DNA from: Acidovorax sp.
Lineage (GTDB): Bacteria; Pseudomonadota; Gammaproteobacteria; Burkholderiales; Burkholderiaceae_C
Reading direction: 5' to 3'
Assembly (NCBI GenBank): GCA_031277855.1
Contig: JAITLO010000008.1
Span: 62,001-126,000 of the forward strand
DNA length: 64,000 nt
Under the pieces are notes generated by a model. That model did not search any database, was not told the origin of the DNA, and saw only the letters and a list, made by a program, of their open reading frames with translations. Made by a program: the position numbers and the translations under genes. Shown piece after piece: positions 16,380-25,505 of this stretch (within the stretch, counting starts at the first letter, position 1; the number at the start of each line of letters is the position of its first letter).

Positions 16380-16397
16380 CGCTGTGGATGTGCGGGT

Positions 16398-16727
16398 TTA
16401 TTCCCCCAGGGCATCCAGCGCACGGGCGGAATACACCATGGCCGCACCCGCATTCAAGGCCACTGCCACGCCCAGGGCCTCGGCAATCTCTTCCTTGGTG
16501 GCACCGGCGGCCTTGGCTGCCTTGGTGTGCACGGCAATGCAGCCGTCGCAGCGTGTGGTCACGCCCACGGCCAGCGCAATCAACTCCCGGGTCTTGGCGT
16601 CCAGGTGGCCGGTTTTGCTGCCAGCACTGGCCAATGCCTTGTAGCCTTCCATGGTGCCGGGGCTCAGTTGGGCCAGTTCGCCCATGCGGCCCGCCAGTTC
16701 CTTGCGGTAGTTGTTCCAGTCCAGCAT
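16398..16727 (-). CDS. Carboxymuconolactone decarboxylase (AhpD-like) family protein
   Basis: This 109-residue alpha-helical protein has the CxxCxxxH redox motif of AhpD-type members (TRCDGCIAVHTKAA, about residues 57-70), followed by GATKEEIAEALGVAVALNAGAAMVYS. It probably acts as a thiol peroxidase-like or alkylhydroperoxidase-type enzyme in the cytoplasm; catabolic decarboxylases of the family lack the cysteine pair. An AGGAG site lies 8 bases before the chosen ATG (16727). It is divergent from an AraC-type regulator gene starting 94 bases away, which may control it. Substrate unknown. Confidence 0.88.
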   Translation of the reverse strand: MLDWNNYRKELAGRMGELAQLSPGTMEGYKALASAGSKTGHLDAKTRELIALAVGVTTRCDGCIAVHTKAAKAAGATKEEIAEALGVAVALNAGAAMVYSARALDALGE

Positions 16728-16820
16728 GTAGTGCTCCTTGTGAATGGGATGTTTGCATTGTGCTGCCTGGAATTGCATTATTCAATGTATAAACAGCTCA
16801 ATTTCTTTTGAATTCGTCTC

Positions 16821-17762
16821 ATGGATGCCCTGAGTCATTTGCTGCAGCTGGCCCGCGTGCAAGTGCGGCTGGACAAGCGCTGCCTCTTGGGCGGGGTGTT
16901 CGCGCTGACCCATGACGCCGCGCCGCAGGCTGCGTTCTTTCACCTGGTGTTGCGTGGCCGTTGCCAGCTGCAGCTGGATGGGTGCTTGCTGCCCTTGGAA
17001 GAGGGCGACTGGCTGCTGCTGCCCCAAGGCAACGCGCACGGCATGGTGCATGCTGCTACGCAGGGGTTGCCGCAGGCCAGAGCCCGCGCCCCCGTTTTGC
17101 TGCAACCGGGCACGGCCTTGGCATTGCACAGCAATGTGGGCGCGCAGGGCAGTGCTTCGGTAGAGCTGCTGTGCGGCAGCTACAGCTATGCTCGTGGTGC
17201 CGGGCAACTGCTGAGCCAATGGCTGCCGCCGCTGCTGCGGGTGAATCTGTTCCACAGGACCGATCCACCCGGCCTGCAGGCCTTGTTGGCATGGCTGTGT
17301 CGCGAAGCCCAAGGCCCAGCACAACCCGGTGCCCAGGCTGTCCTGGATGGTTTGGGCCAGGCCTTGCTGGCCCTGGCATTGCGCGCGGCCCCGCAGGCCG
17401 AGCTGCCCAGCGGCTTGCTGCCCTTGCTGGCCGATGTGCGGCTGGCACCCTCGCTGCACGCCTTGCTGGCAGACCCCGGTCAGCCCTGGACCATTGCCAC
17501 ACTGGCAGAAACCGTGGCCATGTCACGCGCCACATATGCGCGTCGCTTTCAGGCACTGGCGGGCTGCGGCGTGGCGGAATGCGTGCTGCGGGTGCGTACC
17601 TTGCAAGCCTGTGCCTGGCTGGCGGATGGCCAGCGCAGCGTGGCCGATGTGGCAACCGCCGTGGGCTATGGCTCGGAAGCCGCGTTTGCCACGGCTTTCA
17701 AGCGCGTACTGGGGCAGACGCCGGCCCGCTGGCGGCGGCTGCAGGGCAGCACGGCTCCCTGA
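16821..17762 (+). CDS. AraC-family transcriptional regulator with cupin-like N-terminus
   Basis: This 313-residue regulator has an N-terminal effector domain of the AraC-type cupin class (FHLVLRGRCQLQLDG, about 34-48, and LPLEEGDWLLLPQGNAHGM, about 51-69) and a C-terminal double helix-turn-helix (about 215-310: WTIATLAETVAMSRATYARRF and VADVATAVGYGSEAAFATAF). Family members next to oxidoreductase genes often respond to small molecules or redox stress. The divergent AhpD-like gene is the likely target. No specific operator stands out in the short 93-base control region. Confidence 0.88.
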   Translation: MDALSHLLQLARVQVRLDKRCLLGGVFALTHDAAPQAAFFHLVLRGRCQLQLDGCLLPLEEGDWLLLPQGNAHGMVHAATQGLPQARARAPVLLQPGTALALHSNVGAQGSASVELLCGSYSYARGAGQLLSQWLPPLLRVNLFHRTDPPGLQALLAWLCREAQGPAQPGAQAVLDGLGQALLALALRAAPQAELPSGLLPLLADVRLAPSLHALLADPGQPWTIATLAETVAMSRATYARRFQALAGCGVAECVLRVRTLQACAWLADGQRSVADVATAVGYGSEAAFATAFKRVLGQTPARWRRLQGSTAP

Positions 17763-17805
17763 GCGTATGTTCCAAGAGCTTTTGCTGCAGACAGGGTTGA
17801 GGGTT

Positions 17806-17821
17806 CTGTATAAAAATACAG
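17806..17821. promoter_or_regulatory. LexA (SOS) box upstream of the FAN1-helicase operon
   Basis: CTGTATAAAAATACAG is an uninterrupted dyad matching the CTG-n10-CAG LexA consensus, with the usual AT-rich centre and a following TA. It lies 25 bases before the GTG start of the FAN1-type gene. DNA-damage induction of both genes is a strong prediction. Confidence 0.85.
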
Positions 17822-17845
17822 TAAACGAAAAATCTTGCCACACCT

Positions 17846-19555
17846 GTGACCGCGCTGCCTGCCTCCATTCCACCGCACCGCTTTTACTATCTGCACAACT
17901 TCCAGCGTGCGCTGGACTGGTTGCAGCAGCGCTATGGCGACCTGCTGGATGCGCAAGAGCAGCAGTTTCTGCGCGAGTTTGCCCATTTGCCCCAGCCCGC
18001 GCAGGCGCTGCTGGTGCGCATGGTGATGCGCAAAGGGCCGTGGTTTCGTGCCAGCAAACTGCGGTATGACGAAATCGGTGATGTGCAGCAGGCGGCAGCC
18101 CCGCTGCTGGCGCTGGGCTGGCTCAGCACCGATGCCCCCATGGCGCTGGCCGAGCTGTTTGCCCTGCACACCAAGCCCGAGCTGCTGCAGATTTTGCAGC
18201 CCGCAGCACTGCCCGCCACGTTGCGCAAGGACGAGATGTTGGCCGCATTGGAGGGGGCGGCAGAGGTGCCGCAGCCCTATGCCAGCTGGCACCCCCAGGC
18301 CACGGAGCCGGTATGGCGCGTGATGGTGGGCGCGCTGTGCGAGCGGCTGCGGCTGATGTTTTTTGGCAATCTGCACCAGAGCTGGTCGGAGTTTGTGCTG
18401 GCCGATCTGGGCATTTTTCGCTACGAGGCCGTGGCGCTGGATGCCGCCTCGCGCGCTTTTCAGCAACGCGCCGATCTGGATGGCTATCTGGCCCTGGTAG
18501 CCCAGCGCCAGGCGCTGGATGAAGGCAGCGATGCCGCGGCTCTGCTGCAGTCACTGGCCGCTATGGAGCTGGCCAATCCCTGGCTGGCGCAGCGCCGGGC
18601 CAAGCTGCTGCTGCGCATAGGCCAGGCCTGTGAGCGCGTGCAGAACTGGTCGCTGGCGCTGCAGGCCTATGGCCTTAGCCGCTACCCCGGTGCGCGCCAC
18701 CGGCAGATTCGGGTGCTGGAGCGCATGGAATGCTTCGATCAGGCGCTAGCCCTTGCGCAGCAAGCGCAGGCTGCTCCTGAGAGTGAAGAAGAGCACCAGC
18801 GCTTGGCGCGCATGCTGCCAAGGCTGCTGCGCCATCTGGGGCAGGGCGGCAGTGCCCGGCGTGCAGCGCTGGCCCCTGCCGTGGCCGCGCTGCGCAGCGA
18901 TGTGGTGCTGGAGCTGCCCGAGCCGCTCGAGCCACCCATTGCGGTGGAATACGCGCTGCGCGCGCATTGGCACAGCGACGCTGCACCGGTGTTTTATGTG
19001 GAAAACGCCTTGGTCAACTCGCTGTTCGGCCTGCTGTGCTGGCCGGCTGTTTTTGCGCCACTGCCCGGGGCCTTCTTCCACCCTTTTCAAAGCGGCCCGG
19101 CTGACCTGGGAGCGCCCGATTTTGTACAGCGGCGCCAGGCCTTGTTCGATGCCTGCCTGGCCGAGCTGCAGGACGGACGTTACCGCGCCACCATCCTCCA
19201 GCGCTTTGCCGACAAGGCCGGCACCCAGTCGCCCTTTGTGTTCTGGGGCGTGCTGACGCAGGCGCTCTTGACGCTGGCGCTGGACTGCATACCCGCCGCC
19301 CATTTACAGCGGCTGTTTGCGCGCTTGCTGTGCGATGTGGCTGGCAACCGCAGCGGCCTGCCCGACCTGGTGCGCTTTTGGCCGCAGCGGGCGGAGTCGC
19401 AAGACCGCTACGAGCTGGTCGAGGTCAAAGCCCCTGGCGACAAGCTGCAAGACAACCAGATCCGCTGGCTGGCCTATTGCGCCGAGCAGGGCATACCGGT
19501 GCGCGTTTGCCATGTGCAGTGGCGCGAGCCCGCTGCTGCCGCCGAGACCGTATGA
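17846..19555 (+). CDS. FAN1-type nuclease with C-terminal VRR-NUC domain
   Basis: This 569-residue protein matches bacterial FAN1, a structure-specific nuclease that unhooks DNA interstrand crosslinks. The N-terminal part carries FYYLHNFQRALDWLQQRYGDLL and a winged-helix-like region (WFRASKLRYDEIGDVQQA); the middle has TPR-like helices; the C-terminal VRR-NUC domain (about 450-560) shows the nuclease residues in SGLPDLVRFWP, ELVEVKAPGDKLQDNQ and WLAYCAEQGIPVRVCHV. Length agrees with the Pseudomonas enzyme (about 560). The GTG start follows a LexA box by 25 bases. The stop overlaps the start of the helicase gene (ATGA), so the two are co-translated. Confident by motif and length. Confidence 0.92.
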   Translation: MTALPASIPPHRFYYLHNFQRALDWLQQRYGDLLDAQEQQFLREFAHLPQPAQALLVRMVMRKGPWFRASKLRYDEIGDVQQAAAPLLALGWLSTDAPMALAELFALHTKPELLQILQPAALPATLRKDEMLAALEGAAEVPQPYASWHPQATEPVWRVMVGALCERLRLMFFGNLHQSWSEFVLADLGIFRYEAVALDAASRAFQQRADLDGYLALVAQRQALDEGSDAAALLQSLAAMELANPWLAQRRAKLLLRIGQACERVQNWSLALQAYGLSRYPGARHRQIRVLERMECFDQALALAQQAQAAPESEEEHQRLARMLPRLLRHLGQGGSARRAALAPAVAALRSDVVLELPEPLEPPIAVEYALRAHWHSDAAPVFYVENALVNSLFGLLCWPAVFAPLPGAFFHPFQSGPADLGAPDFVQRRQALFDACLAELQDGRYRATILQRFADKAGTQSPFVFWGVLTQALLTLALDCIPAAHLQRLFARLLCDVAGNRSGLPDLVRFWPQRAESQDRYELVEVKAPGDKLQDNQIRWLAYCAEQGIPVRVCHVQWREPAAAAETV

Positions 19556-22050
19556 GCAAGCCGGCGTTCACCGTGGCTGTGCGGGCGCTGTGTGAATTCA
19601 CGGCCCGCAGCGGCGACCTGGACCTGCGCTTTACCCCCGCGCCCAGCGCACTCGAAGGCATGGAGGGCCATGCCCTGGTGCAGCAGCGGCGCCAGGCCCA
19701 GCTGGGGGCAAGTTACGAGGCCGAGCTGGCACTCAGCGGCAGCTATGAGGCGCTGCAACTGCGCGGCCGGGCCGATGGCTTTGATGCACAGCGGCAGCAG
19801 CTGGAAGAAATCAAAACCTACCGTGGCCCGCTGGACAGCGTGCGCTCCCACCACCGTGCGCTGCACTGGGCCCAGGCCAAGGTCTACGGCCATTTGCTGT
19901 GCCGGGCGCGGGGCCTGGCGCGGCTCCAGGTGGCGCTGGTGTATGTGGAGATAGCCAGCCAGCAAGAAACGCTGCTGGTGCAAGACTGCAGCGCTGCCGA
20001 GTTGCAAGACTTTTTTGAAGCCCAGTGCCGGCGCTACCTGGACTGGGCCCGCAGCGAGGCGGCCCACCAACAGCAGCGCAACGCCGCACTGGCGGCCCTG
20101 CGCTTTCCGATGCCGGCATTTCGCGCTGGGCAGCGGCAGCTGGCGGTGGCCGTGTACCGCAGCGCCCACCACCAGCCCCCAGGCAACTGCCTGATGGCCC
20201 AGGCACCCACAGGCATTGGCAAAACCCTGGGCACCATCTTTCCCATGCTCAAGGCCATGGCGCAGCCGGAGGCGGCCGAACCAGCGGCGGTGGAGTCACC
20301 AAACCATAGCGCCCAGCGCAATGGTGGTGCGCTTGACAAGCTGTTTTTCCTCACAGCCAAGGGCACGGGCCATGGACTGGCCCTGCATGCGCTGGGCCAG
20401 ATACGGGCCGCACTGGTGCAGCAAACACCTGCCGCGTCGCTGCGCGTGCTGGAGATGCGTGCACGCGACAAGGCTTGCGAGCACCCGGACAAAGCCTGCC
20501 ATGGCGACTCCTGCCCACTGGCACGCGGTTTTTTTGACCGGCTGGGCGCAGCTCGGGCAATGGCCGCAGCCCAGACTCAGCCCTGGGATGCCCAGCAGCT
20601 GCGGCAGCTGGCGCTGCGGCACGGCATCTGCCCCTATTACCTGTCACAGGAGCTGGCCCGCTGGGCCGATGTGGTGGTGGCCGACTACCACTATTACTAC
20701 GACAGCGCAGCCATGCTCTACGCGCTGACGCAGCAGCAGGGCTGGCGCGTGGGCGTGCTGGTGGACGAGGCCCACAACCTGCTGGAGCGCGCCCGCAGCA
20801 TGTACAGCGCGTCGTTGTCGCAATGGGAGTTGGCCGCGGCCCGCAAGGTGAGCCAGGGCGCGGTCAAGAAAGCGCTGGATGCTTTGCAGCGCCAGTGGAA
20901 TGCGCTCAACCGGGCGCAAGGTGGTGCGCAGGCCGAACCCGGTCCACCAGGGCAGGGCGGCGTGGCGGATATGCAGGTGCTGCCGCTGTTTGCCGCCCTG
21001 TCCACGCCATCCGCCTTGCCCGTGCGCGGCAGCGACTACCAGAGCTATGCCGCCATCCCGCCCGCGCTGCTGGCCGCGGTGCAACGCGCCGTGGGCGCCA
21101 TCGCCGATCTGCAGGCCGAGCAGCCGCTGCCACCAGGCGATGCGCTGCTGGCTTTTTACTGGGAGCTGCTGCATTTCCAGGCCCTGGCCGAGCAGTTTGG
21201 CCCGCATGCACTGTTCGATCTTCAACTGGCCGCAGCACCGCCGCGCAGCGGCAGCGGGGCGCTGCGCACACCGGCATCCACGCTGTGCATACGCAATGTT
21301 GTGCCCGCACCGCACCTGGCGGCGCGCCATGCGGCGGCCCGGGCTACGGTGCTGTTCTCGGGCACGCTGAGTCCGCCGGCCTTTTACCGCGATTTGCTGG
21401 GCCTGCCGGCCGACACCGCCTGGTTGGAAGTGGAGGCACCTTTTGCCGCCCACCAGTTGCAGGTGCGCATTGCCAGCCATATCTCCACCCGCTGGCGTGA
21501 CCGTGAAGCCTCGCTGGCGCCCATGGCCGATGTGATTGCCCGGCAGTACGCACACCAGCCGGGCAACTATCTGTGCTTTGTCAGCAGCTTTGACTATCTG
21601 CAGCGCGTGGCCGCCACGCTGCAGCGCTTGCACCCGCACATTCCGCTGTGGCAGCAGCAGCGCGGCATGGACGAGGCCGGGCGCAGCGCGTTTCTGGAGC
21701 GCTTTGCCGAAGGCGGCCGGGGCGTGGGCCTGGCCGTGCTGGGTGGGGCTTTTTCCGAAGGGGTGGATTTACCTGGCAGCCGCTTGATTGGGGCCTTTGT
21801 GGCCACGCTTGGCCTGCCCCAGCTCAACCCCGTCAACCAGGCCATGCAGGGCGCCATCGAAGCGGTGATGGGCCACGGCCTGGGGCATGACTACACCTAT
21901 CTCTACCCCGGCCTGCGCAAAGTGGTACAGGCCGCGGGCCGCGTAATCCGTAGCGAAACAGACCGCGGCGTGGTGGTGCTGATGGACGACCGTTTTCAGC
22001 GTACCGAAGTCAGGGCATTGCTGCCCGGGTGGTGGCGGGTGGATGACTGA
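19552..22050 (+). CDS. XPD/DinG-like iron-sulfur helicase with N-terminal PD-(D/E)XK nuclease domain
   Basis: This 832-residue protein combines two domains. The N-terminal part has a Cas4/RecB-like nuclease signature: Asp75 in GRADG, then Glu86 and Lys88 in EEIKTYRG, followed by a [11 protein letters not shown] helix. The helicase part has Walker A APTGIGKT (about 218-225), four cysteines in two clusters (about 309, 316, 321 and 359) placed as in the XPD/DinG 4Fe-4S domain, the DEAH box VDEAHNL (about 404) and motif [18 protein letters not shown] near the C-terminus. It likely unwinds and trims branched DNA with the upstream FAN1-type nuclease. The start at 19552 overlaps the FAN1 stop by 4 bases. 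Confidence 0.9.
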   Translation: MSKPAFTVAVRALCEFTARSGDLDLRFTPAPSALEGMEGHALVQQRRQAQLGASYEAELALSGSYEALQLRGRADGFDAQRQQLEEIKTYRGPLDSVRSHHRALHWAQAKVYGHLLCRARGLARLQVALVYVEIASQQETLLVQDCSAAELQDFFEAQCRRYLDWARSEAAHQQQRNAALAALRFPMPAFRAGQRQLAVAVYRSAHHQPPGNCLMAQAPTGIGKTLGTIFPMLKAMAQPEAAEPAAVESPNHSAQRNGGALDKLFFLTAKGTGHGLALHALGQIRAALVQQTPAASLRVLEMRARDKACEHPDKACHGDSCPLARGFFDRLGAARAMAAAQTQPWDAQQLRQLALRHGICPYYLSQELARWADVVVADYHYYYDSAAMLYALTQQQGWRVGVLVDEAHNLLERARSMYSASLSQWELAAARKVSQGAVKKALDALQRQWNALNRAQGGAQAEPGPPGQGGVADMQVLPLFAALSTPSALPVRGSDYQSYAAIPPALLAAVQRAVGAIADLQAEQPLPPGDALLAFYWELLHFQALAEQFGPHALFDLQLAAAPPRSGSGALRTPASTLCIRNVVPAPHLAARHAAARATVLFSGTLSPPAFYRDLLGLPADTAWLEVEAPFAAHQLQVRIASHISTRWRDREASLAPMADVIARQYAHQPGNYLCFVSSFDYLQRVAATLQRLHPHIPLWQQQRGMDEAGRSAFLERFAEGGRGVGLAVLGGAFSEGVDLPGSRLIGAFVATLGLPQLNPVNQAMQGAIEAVMGHGLGHDYTYLYPGLRKVVQAAGRVIRSETDRGVVVLMDDRFQRTEVRALLPGWWRVDD

Positions 22051-22103
22051 GCTGGGAGCGGGGTAGAGCGGGCCATGGCCTAAAAACGCCGGCCCCTGCC
22101 ATC

Positions 22104-22865
22104 TCAACCCGCCAGCGCCTGCTTGAAGAAACGTTGTATGGAGCGGTGAATCAGCTCGGCATCGTTGTCCAGCGTGGCCACATGGTAGGACTCGTGCAGC
22201 AGCACCTGCTCGCGCAGGCTGCTGTGGATGCCGCCCAGAATGTGCGTGGCATTGCGTGCGGGCACGACATGGTCGTCGGGCGAGACCAGTACCTGCGTAG
22301 GCGCCGTGATGCGCGGCAGCAGATCGCGTGTCACGGACATCAGGGCGTAGATTTGCTTGACCGTGGGCACAGGTACTTCGGCATAGGCAAGTTCTGTCAC
22401 GCCCGGTTTTTTGATGTCGCTGCCCACCCCCGGCACCGTGGCTGGCGCGCCATGGTCAAAGGCCAGTGCGGCCAGATCGGGGTTGTTGAAAGCCACGCAG
22501 GCATTGATGGGCGCAATCGCCTTGAAGCGCTCTGGATAGCGGCCCGCCATATACAGCGTCAGCGTGCCACCCATGGAAAGGCCTGCCATGAAGACATGCT
22601 TGCAACGGGCCTCCAGCTGCTGCAGGCCGGCCTCCACCGAGTCGATCCAGTCCTGGGCCGTGGTCTGTGCCATGGCCGCTGGCGTTTCGCCATGGCCTTT
22701 GAGCTTGACGCCCAGCACGGTCCAGCCTTCCGCCTGGTTCAGATATTCACCCAGCGGCCGCATGCACGAGGCCGTGCCGGTAAAGCCGTGGGAGAGCAAA
22801 ACGCCCACTTCATTGCCTTCGAAGAAAAAGGGCTTGCCGCCTTCGGTGATGGGGGTGTGGGTCAT
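22104..22865 (-). CDS. Alpha/beta hydrolase, carboxylesterase (Est30-like)
   Basis: This 253-residue cytoplasmic serine hydrolase is of the monoacylglycerol-lipase/carboxylesterase type. The oxyanion region is LLSHGFTGTASCMRPLGEYL, the nucleophile elbow is GLSMGG (Ser about 97), the acid lies in LVSPDDHVVP and the histidine in ESYHVATLD. The lid-bearing middle part is short, as in Est30. An AGGAGA site lies 7 bases before the ATG. It is monocistronic and converges with the helicase gene. Natural substrate unknown. Confidence 0.9.
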   Translation of the reverse strand: MTHTPITEGGKPFFFEGNEVGVLLSHGFTGTASCMRPLGEYLNQAEGWTVLGVKLKGHGETPAAMAQTTAQDWIDSVEAGLQQLEARCKHVFMAGLSMGGTLTLYMAGRYPERFKAIAPINACVAFNNPDLAALAFDHGAPATVPGVGSDIKKPGVTELAYAEVPVPTVKQIYALMSVTRDLLPRITAPTQVLVSPDDHVVPARNATHILGGIHSSLREQVLLHESYHVATLDNDAELIHRSIQRFFKQALAG

Positions 22866-23007
22866 GGGTGTCTCCTGTGAGGCCTTGCAATAGTGCGCAG
22901 TCAGCCGAGTGTGTCATGGGATCGCTGGGGCGCAGTTGTGCGGAAACAGGCTGCAGTCCCCTGGACCGGGGGGCTGTTGCCTACAGTAGAATGCCGGCCC
23001 AGCAATG

Positions 23008-23162
23008 AGCTCCTTCTAAAGAAGGATGAAAAAGGGAACACGTTGTAAATACGTGGCTGTCCTCGCAACTGTGAGCACCGAGCTGCTGCCATAACCACTG
23101 CTGAAAAGCGGGAAGGGGCATTGAGCGTCAAAGACGGTGTAAGCCAGGAGACCTGCCAGCGC
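23008..23162 (+). ncRNA. Cobalamin riboswitch
   Basis: The conserved core is clear: AAAGGGAACAC, then GGCTGTCCTCGCAACTGTGAGC, an ACCACTG element, GCGGGAAGG, and the B12 box AAGCCAGGAGACCTGCCA at 23141-23158. A small hairpin (TCCTTC/GAAGGA, 23011-23026) precedes the core. It lies about 230 bases upstream of btuB and should lower btu operon expression when adenosylcobalamin is plentiful. Confidence 0.96.
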
Positions 23163-23309
23163 GAGTCGTTACTGTGCCATTGAGCGAGGGCTCTGAATGG
23201 ACGGGTCAACCGTGCAGTAGCGTAAACAAACCCTATTTGTTTATGTTTGCCGCACCACGATGAGCCGATATTCACGGTCAAATCTCGCCAGATATATATT
23301 GCACTCGAG

Positions 23310-23343
23310 AAAGGTGCCATCCAATGTGATGGTGCCTTTTTTG
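23310..23343 (+). terminator. Riboswitch-associated terminator before btuB
   Basis: Stem aaggtgccatc/gatggtgcctt with a 6-base loop, then a T-run. It lies between the cobalamin riboswitch and the btuB start, the place expected for a transcription-attenuation switch. Confidence 0.85.
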
Positions 23344-23389
23344 TTGCCTGCACTTTCTGGTGGCGGCAAGCCCTATGACTTGCTACCCC

Positions 23390-25414
23390 ATGAAAAAACG
23401 AATATCAGGCGCTGCTGCACTTGGCGTATTTCCCGCATTTCTTTCCATAACGGCGCTGGCACAAGCGTCAAGGAATATTGAAAGCCCCCAAGCCTCTCTG
23501 GCAGAGACAGTGGTCGAAGCATCCAAGTTGGAAAAAGATGTATTCACTCTGACTCAGGCTGCAACCATTATCGATGAAGAGGAGATTGAGCGTGGAGCAT
23601 ACACAGATCTTACCGAGGTGCTGCGTAGCGTGCCCGGTATTGAGTTCAAGCAGGTAGGCGGACCGGGTCAATACAACTACATAAAAATGCGCGGCTTTGG
23701 CTCGGCCAATATTCTGGTAGTGGTGGACGGCGTCACCATGAACTTACCAAGTTCGGGCGATGTCGGGAATCTGCTGAGTCAATTCGATCCTGCGTCCATC
23801 GCTCGCATTGAAGTGCTTCGCGGACCTCAGACAGTGTTGTATGGGTCGAACGCCACGGCCGGCGTGATATCGATTACGACCAAGCGCGGATCGTTGGAGC
23901 CCAGGCGCAGTATTGCCGTGGAGGCAGGTTCGCTGAATTGGAAAAAAGCCAAAGCGTCTTTGCAGCAATCTTTTGATGTGGCTGATGGGGTTTTGAGTAC
24001 CTCGCTTTATGCATCACATACAGACAGCGATGGATTGCTGAAATACGAAGGCACACGCGATACGACGTTGCAAGCATCTGCGGACTATCGCGGAAGATCC
24101 ATAGACGCCGGTATTGCGCTGAGCCGCAGCAATAATCGATTCAACTATGCGCATCTCAAGGAGGTCACGACAGGCCCGAACGGAAAACCGGCCTATTGGG
24201 GCATGCAACTACCTGATCCCAATGCATACAACAAGCGCCGTACGGAAACGGCCAGCGCCTACTTGGAGCACCGTCTCTCCGAGCGCTTGAGCCAGCGCCT
24301 GAGTTTTGGCTGGACGCAGACACAGCGCACCACGGTCAGTGTCAACGATGGGTTGCTAGGGTATGTGACTGCTCCCTGGGACCATTTCTCGCTTGACTAC
24401 AAGAATTACTTCAATCGCGGCGAGCAAGTTCCTTTCTATGACAACACCCGTGAGGGAAGCGCAGACTACAAAGACCAGAGCAAGCAGCTGAACTACAGCC
24501 TCCGATATGCGGGGCAGGGCTTCAAGGTTCTGGGCGGAGCCGAGGTCTATGACGCCCGGGCCTCGCAGTGGGGCATGTTTGGCAAGCTCGATGGCCAGGA
24601 CAAGCGCAAGTCGCTCTATGCCAATGGTGAATATCAGGTGGGTAAAGCGGGGCCGACGCTGGCGGCAGGTGTCCGCCATGACAAATACGATGTGTGGGGC
24701 AGCAAGACAACAGGCAGCCTGGGCATTAACCAGCGCATAGGCAGCGCCACGGTTTACAGCAACTACGCAACCAGCTATGCGGCGCCTACGCTGTCACAGC
24801 TCTACAACCCCACATATGGCAACACCAATTTAAAGCCAGAGAGCGGGCGAACTGCCGAGCTGGGTATTCGGCAAGCCTTGCCAGATATGGGTATGAACTG
24901 GGAAGCCAGCATCTGGCATGGCAAGGTCAAAGACGCCATTCTTTATGACGGTACCCTGGTCAACCCACGTACCAGCAGCGGCTTTGGGCTGTATGCCAAT
25001 GGCGATAGTCTGCGCACCCAGGGCATGGAGCTGAGCGGGGCTGTGCGCATCAATACACAGTGGCAACTCAAAGCCAATTACACCTATACCGACTCTCAGA
25101 CCAAGAAAAAAGGCAAGGATTACGCCCAGACCGTGCAGGTCGCACGCCACAAGGGAAATATTGGCCTGGGTTATAGCAATGGCCCATTGAGCGTGGATTT
25201 TTCGGCGTTCCTGACAGGGCGGCGCTATGACTGGACCGGGGTGGATTGGATTCCCGGTTATGCCCGCTTTGATATCTCCGCACGCTATGCAGTGAACAAG
25301 CAACTCAGCATTTTCACGCGCCTGGAAAACATCTTTGATAGAGAGGTCCGTGAGGGGCTCGGCTACAAGCCCATGGGCTTCTACGGCGTGGTGGGCGCGG
25401 AATACCGCTTCTAG
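23390..25414 (+). CDS. btuB: TonB-dependent vitamin B12 receptor BtuB
   Basis: This 674-residue outer-membrane cobalamin receptor starts with a signal peptide (MKKRISGAAALGVFPAFLSI, ending TALAQA). The plug has the TonB box-like ETVVEASK, IIDEEEIERG, LTEVLRSVPGIEF, YIKMRGFGSANILVVVDGV and RIEVLRGPQTVLYGSNATAGV. A barrel follows, ending GVVGAEYRF with the C-terminal aromatic. The choice of substrate rests on the upstream cobalamin riboswitch and downstream btuF-btuC-btuD. The ATG at 23390 gives the best signal peptide; an in-frame ATG 15 bases earlier is possible and no strong ribosome-binding site is seen. Base composition is somewhat more AT-rich at the 5' end than neighbours. Confidence 0.93.
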   Translation: MKKRISGAAALGVFPAFLSITALAQASRNIESPQASLAETVVEASKLEKDVFTLTQAATIIDEEEIERGAYTDLTEVLRSVPGIEFKQVGGPGQYNYIKMRGFGSANILVVVDGVTMNLPSSGDVGNLLSQFDPASIARIEVLRGPQTVLYGSNATAGVISITTKRGSLEPRRSIAVEAGSLNWKKAKASLQQSFDVADGVLSTSLYASHTDSDGLLKYEGTRDTTLQASADYRGRSIDAGIALSRSNNRFNYAHLKEVTTGPNGKPAYWGMQLPDPNAYNKRRTETASAYLEHRLSERLSQRLSFGWTQTQRTTVSVNDGLLGYVTAPWDHFSLDYKNYFNRGEQVPFYDNTREGSADYKDQSKQLNYSLRYAGQGFKVLGGAEVYDARASQWGMFGKLDGQDKRKSLYANGEYQVGKAGPTLAAGVRHDKYDVWGSKTTGSLGINQRIGSATVYSNYATSYAAPTLSQLYNPTYGNTNLKPESGRTAELGIRQALPDMGMNWEASIWHGKVKDAILYDGTLVNPRTSSGFGLYANGDSLRTQGMELSGAVRINTQWQLKANYTYTDSQTKKKGKDYAQTVQVARHKGNIGLGYSNGPLSVDFSAFLTGRRYDWTGVDWIPGYARFDISARYAVNKQLSIFTRLENIFDREVREGLGYKPMGFYGVVGAEYRF

Positions 25415-25505
25415 GTTACCCCTTGGTGCGCTGCCCTGCTGAGTCAGCGCGCTCCTCCTTGTGATCGTAAAAAGCTCTGAGAAGCTACAACATAGAAAGA
25501 CCCCG

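Noticed and set aside
22051-22103. Hairpin gggcc/ggccc after the helicase gene as a terminator
   Set aside because: Long loop and no T-run, so not convincing as an intrinsic terminator.
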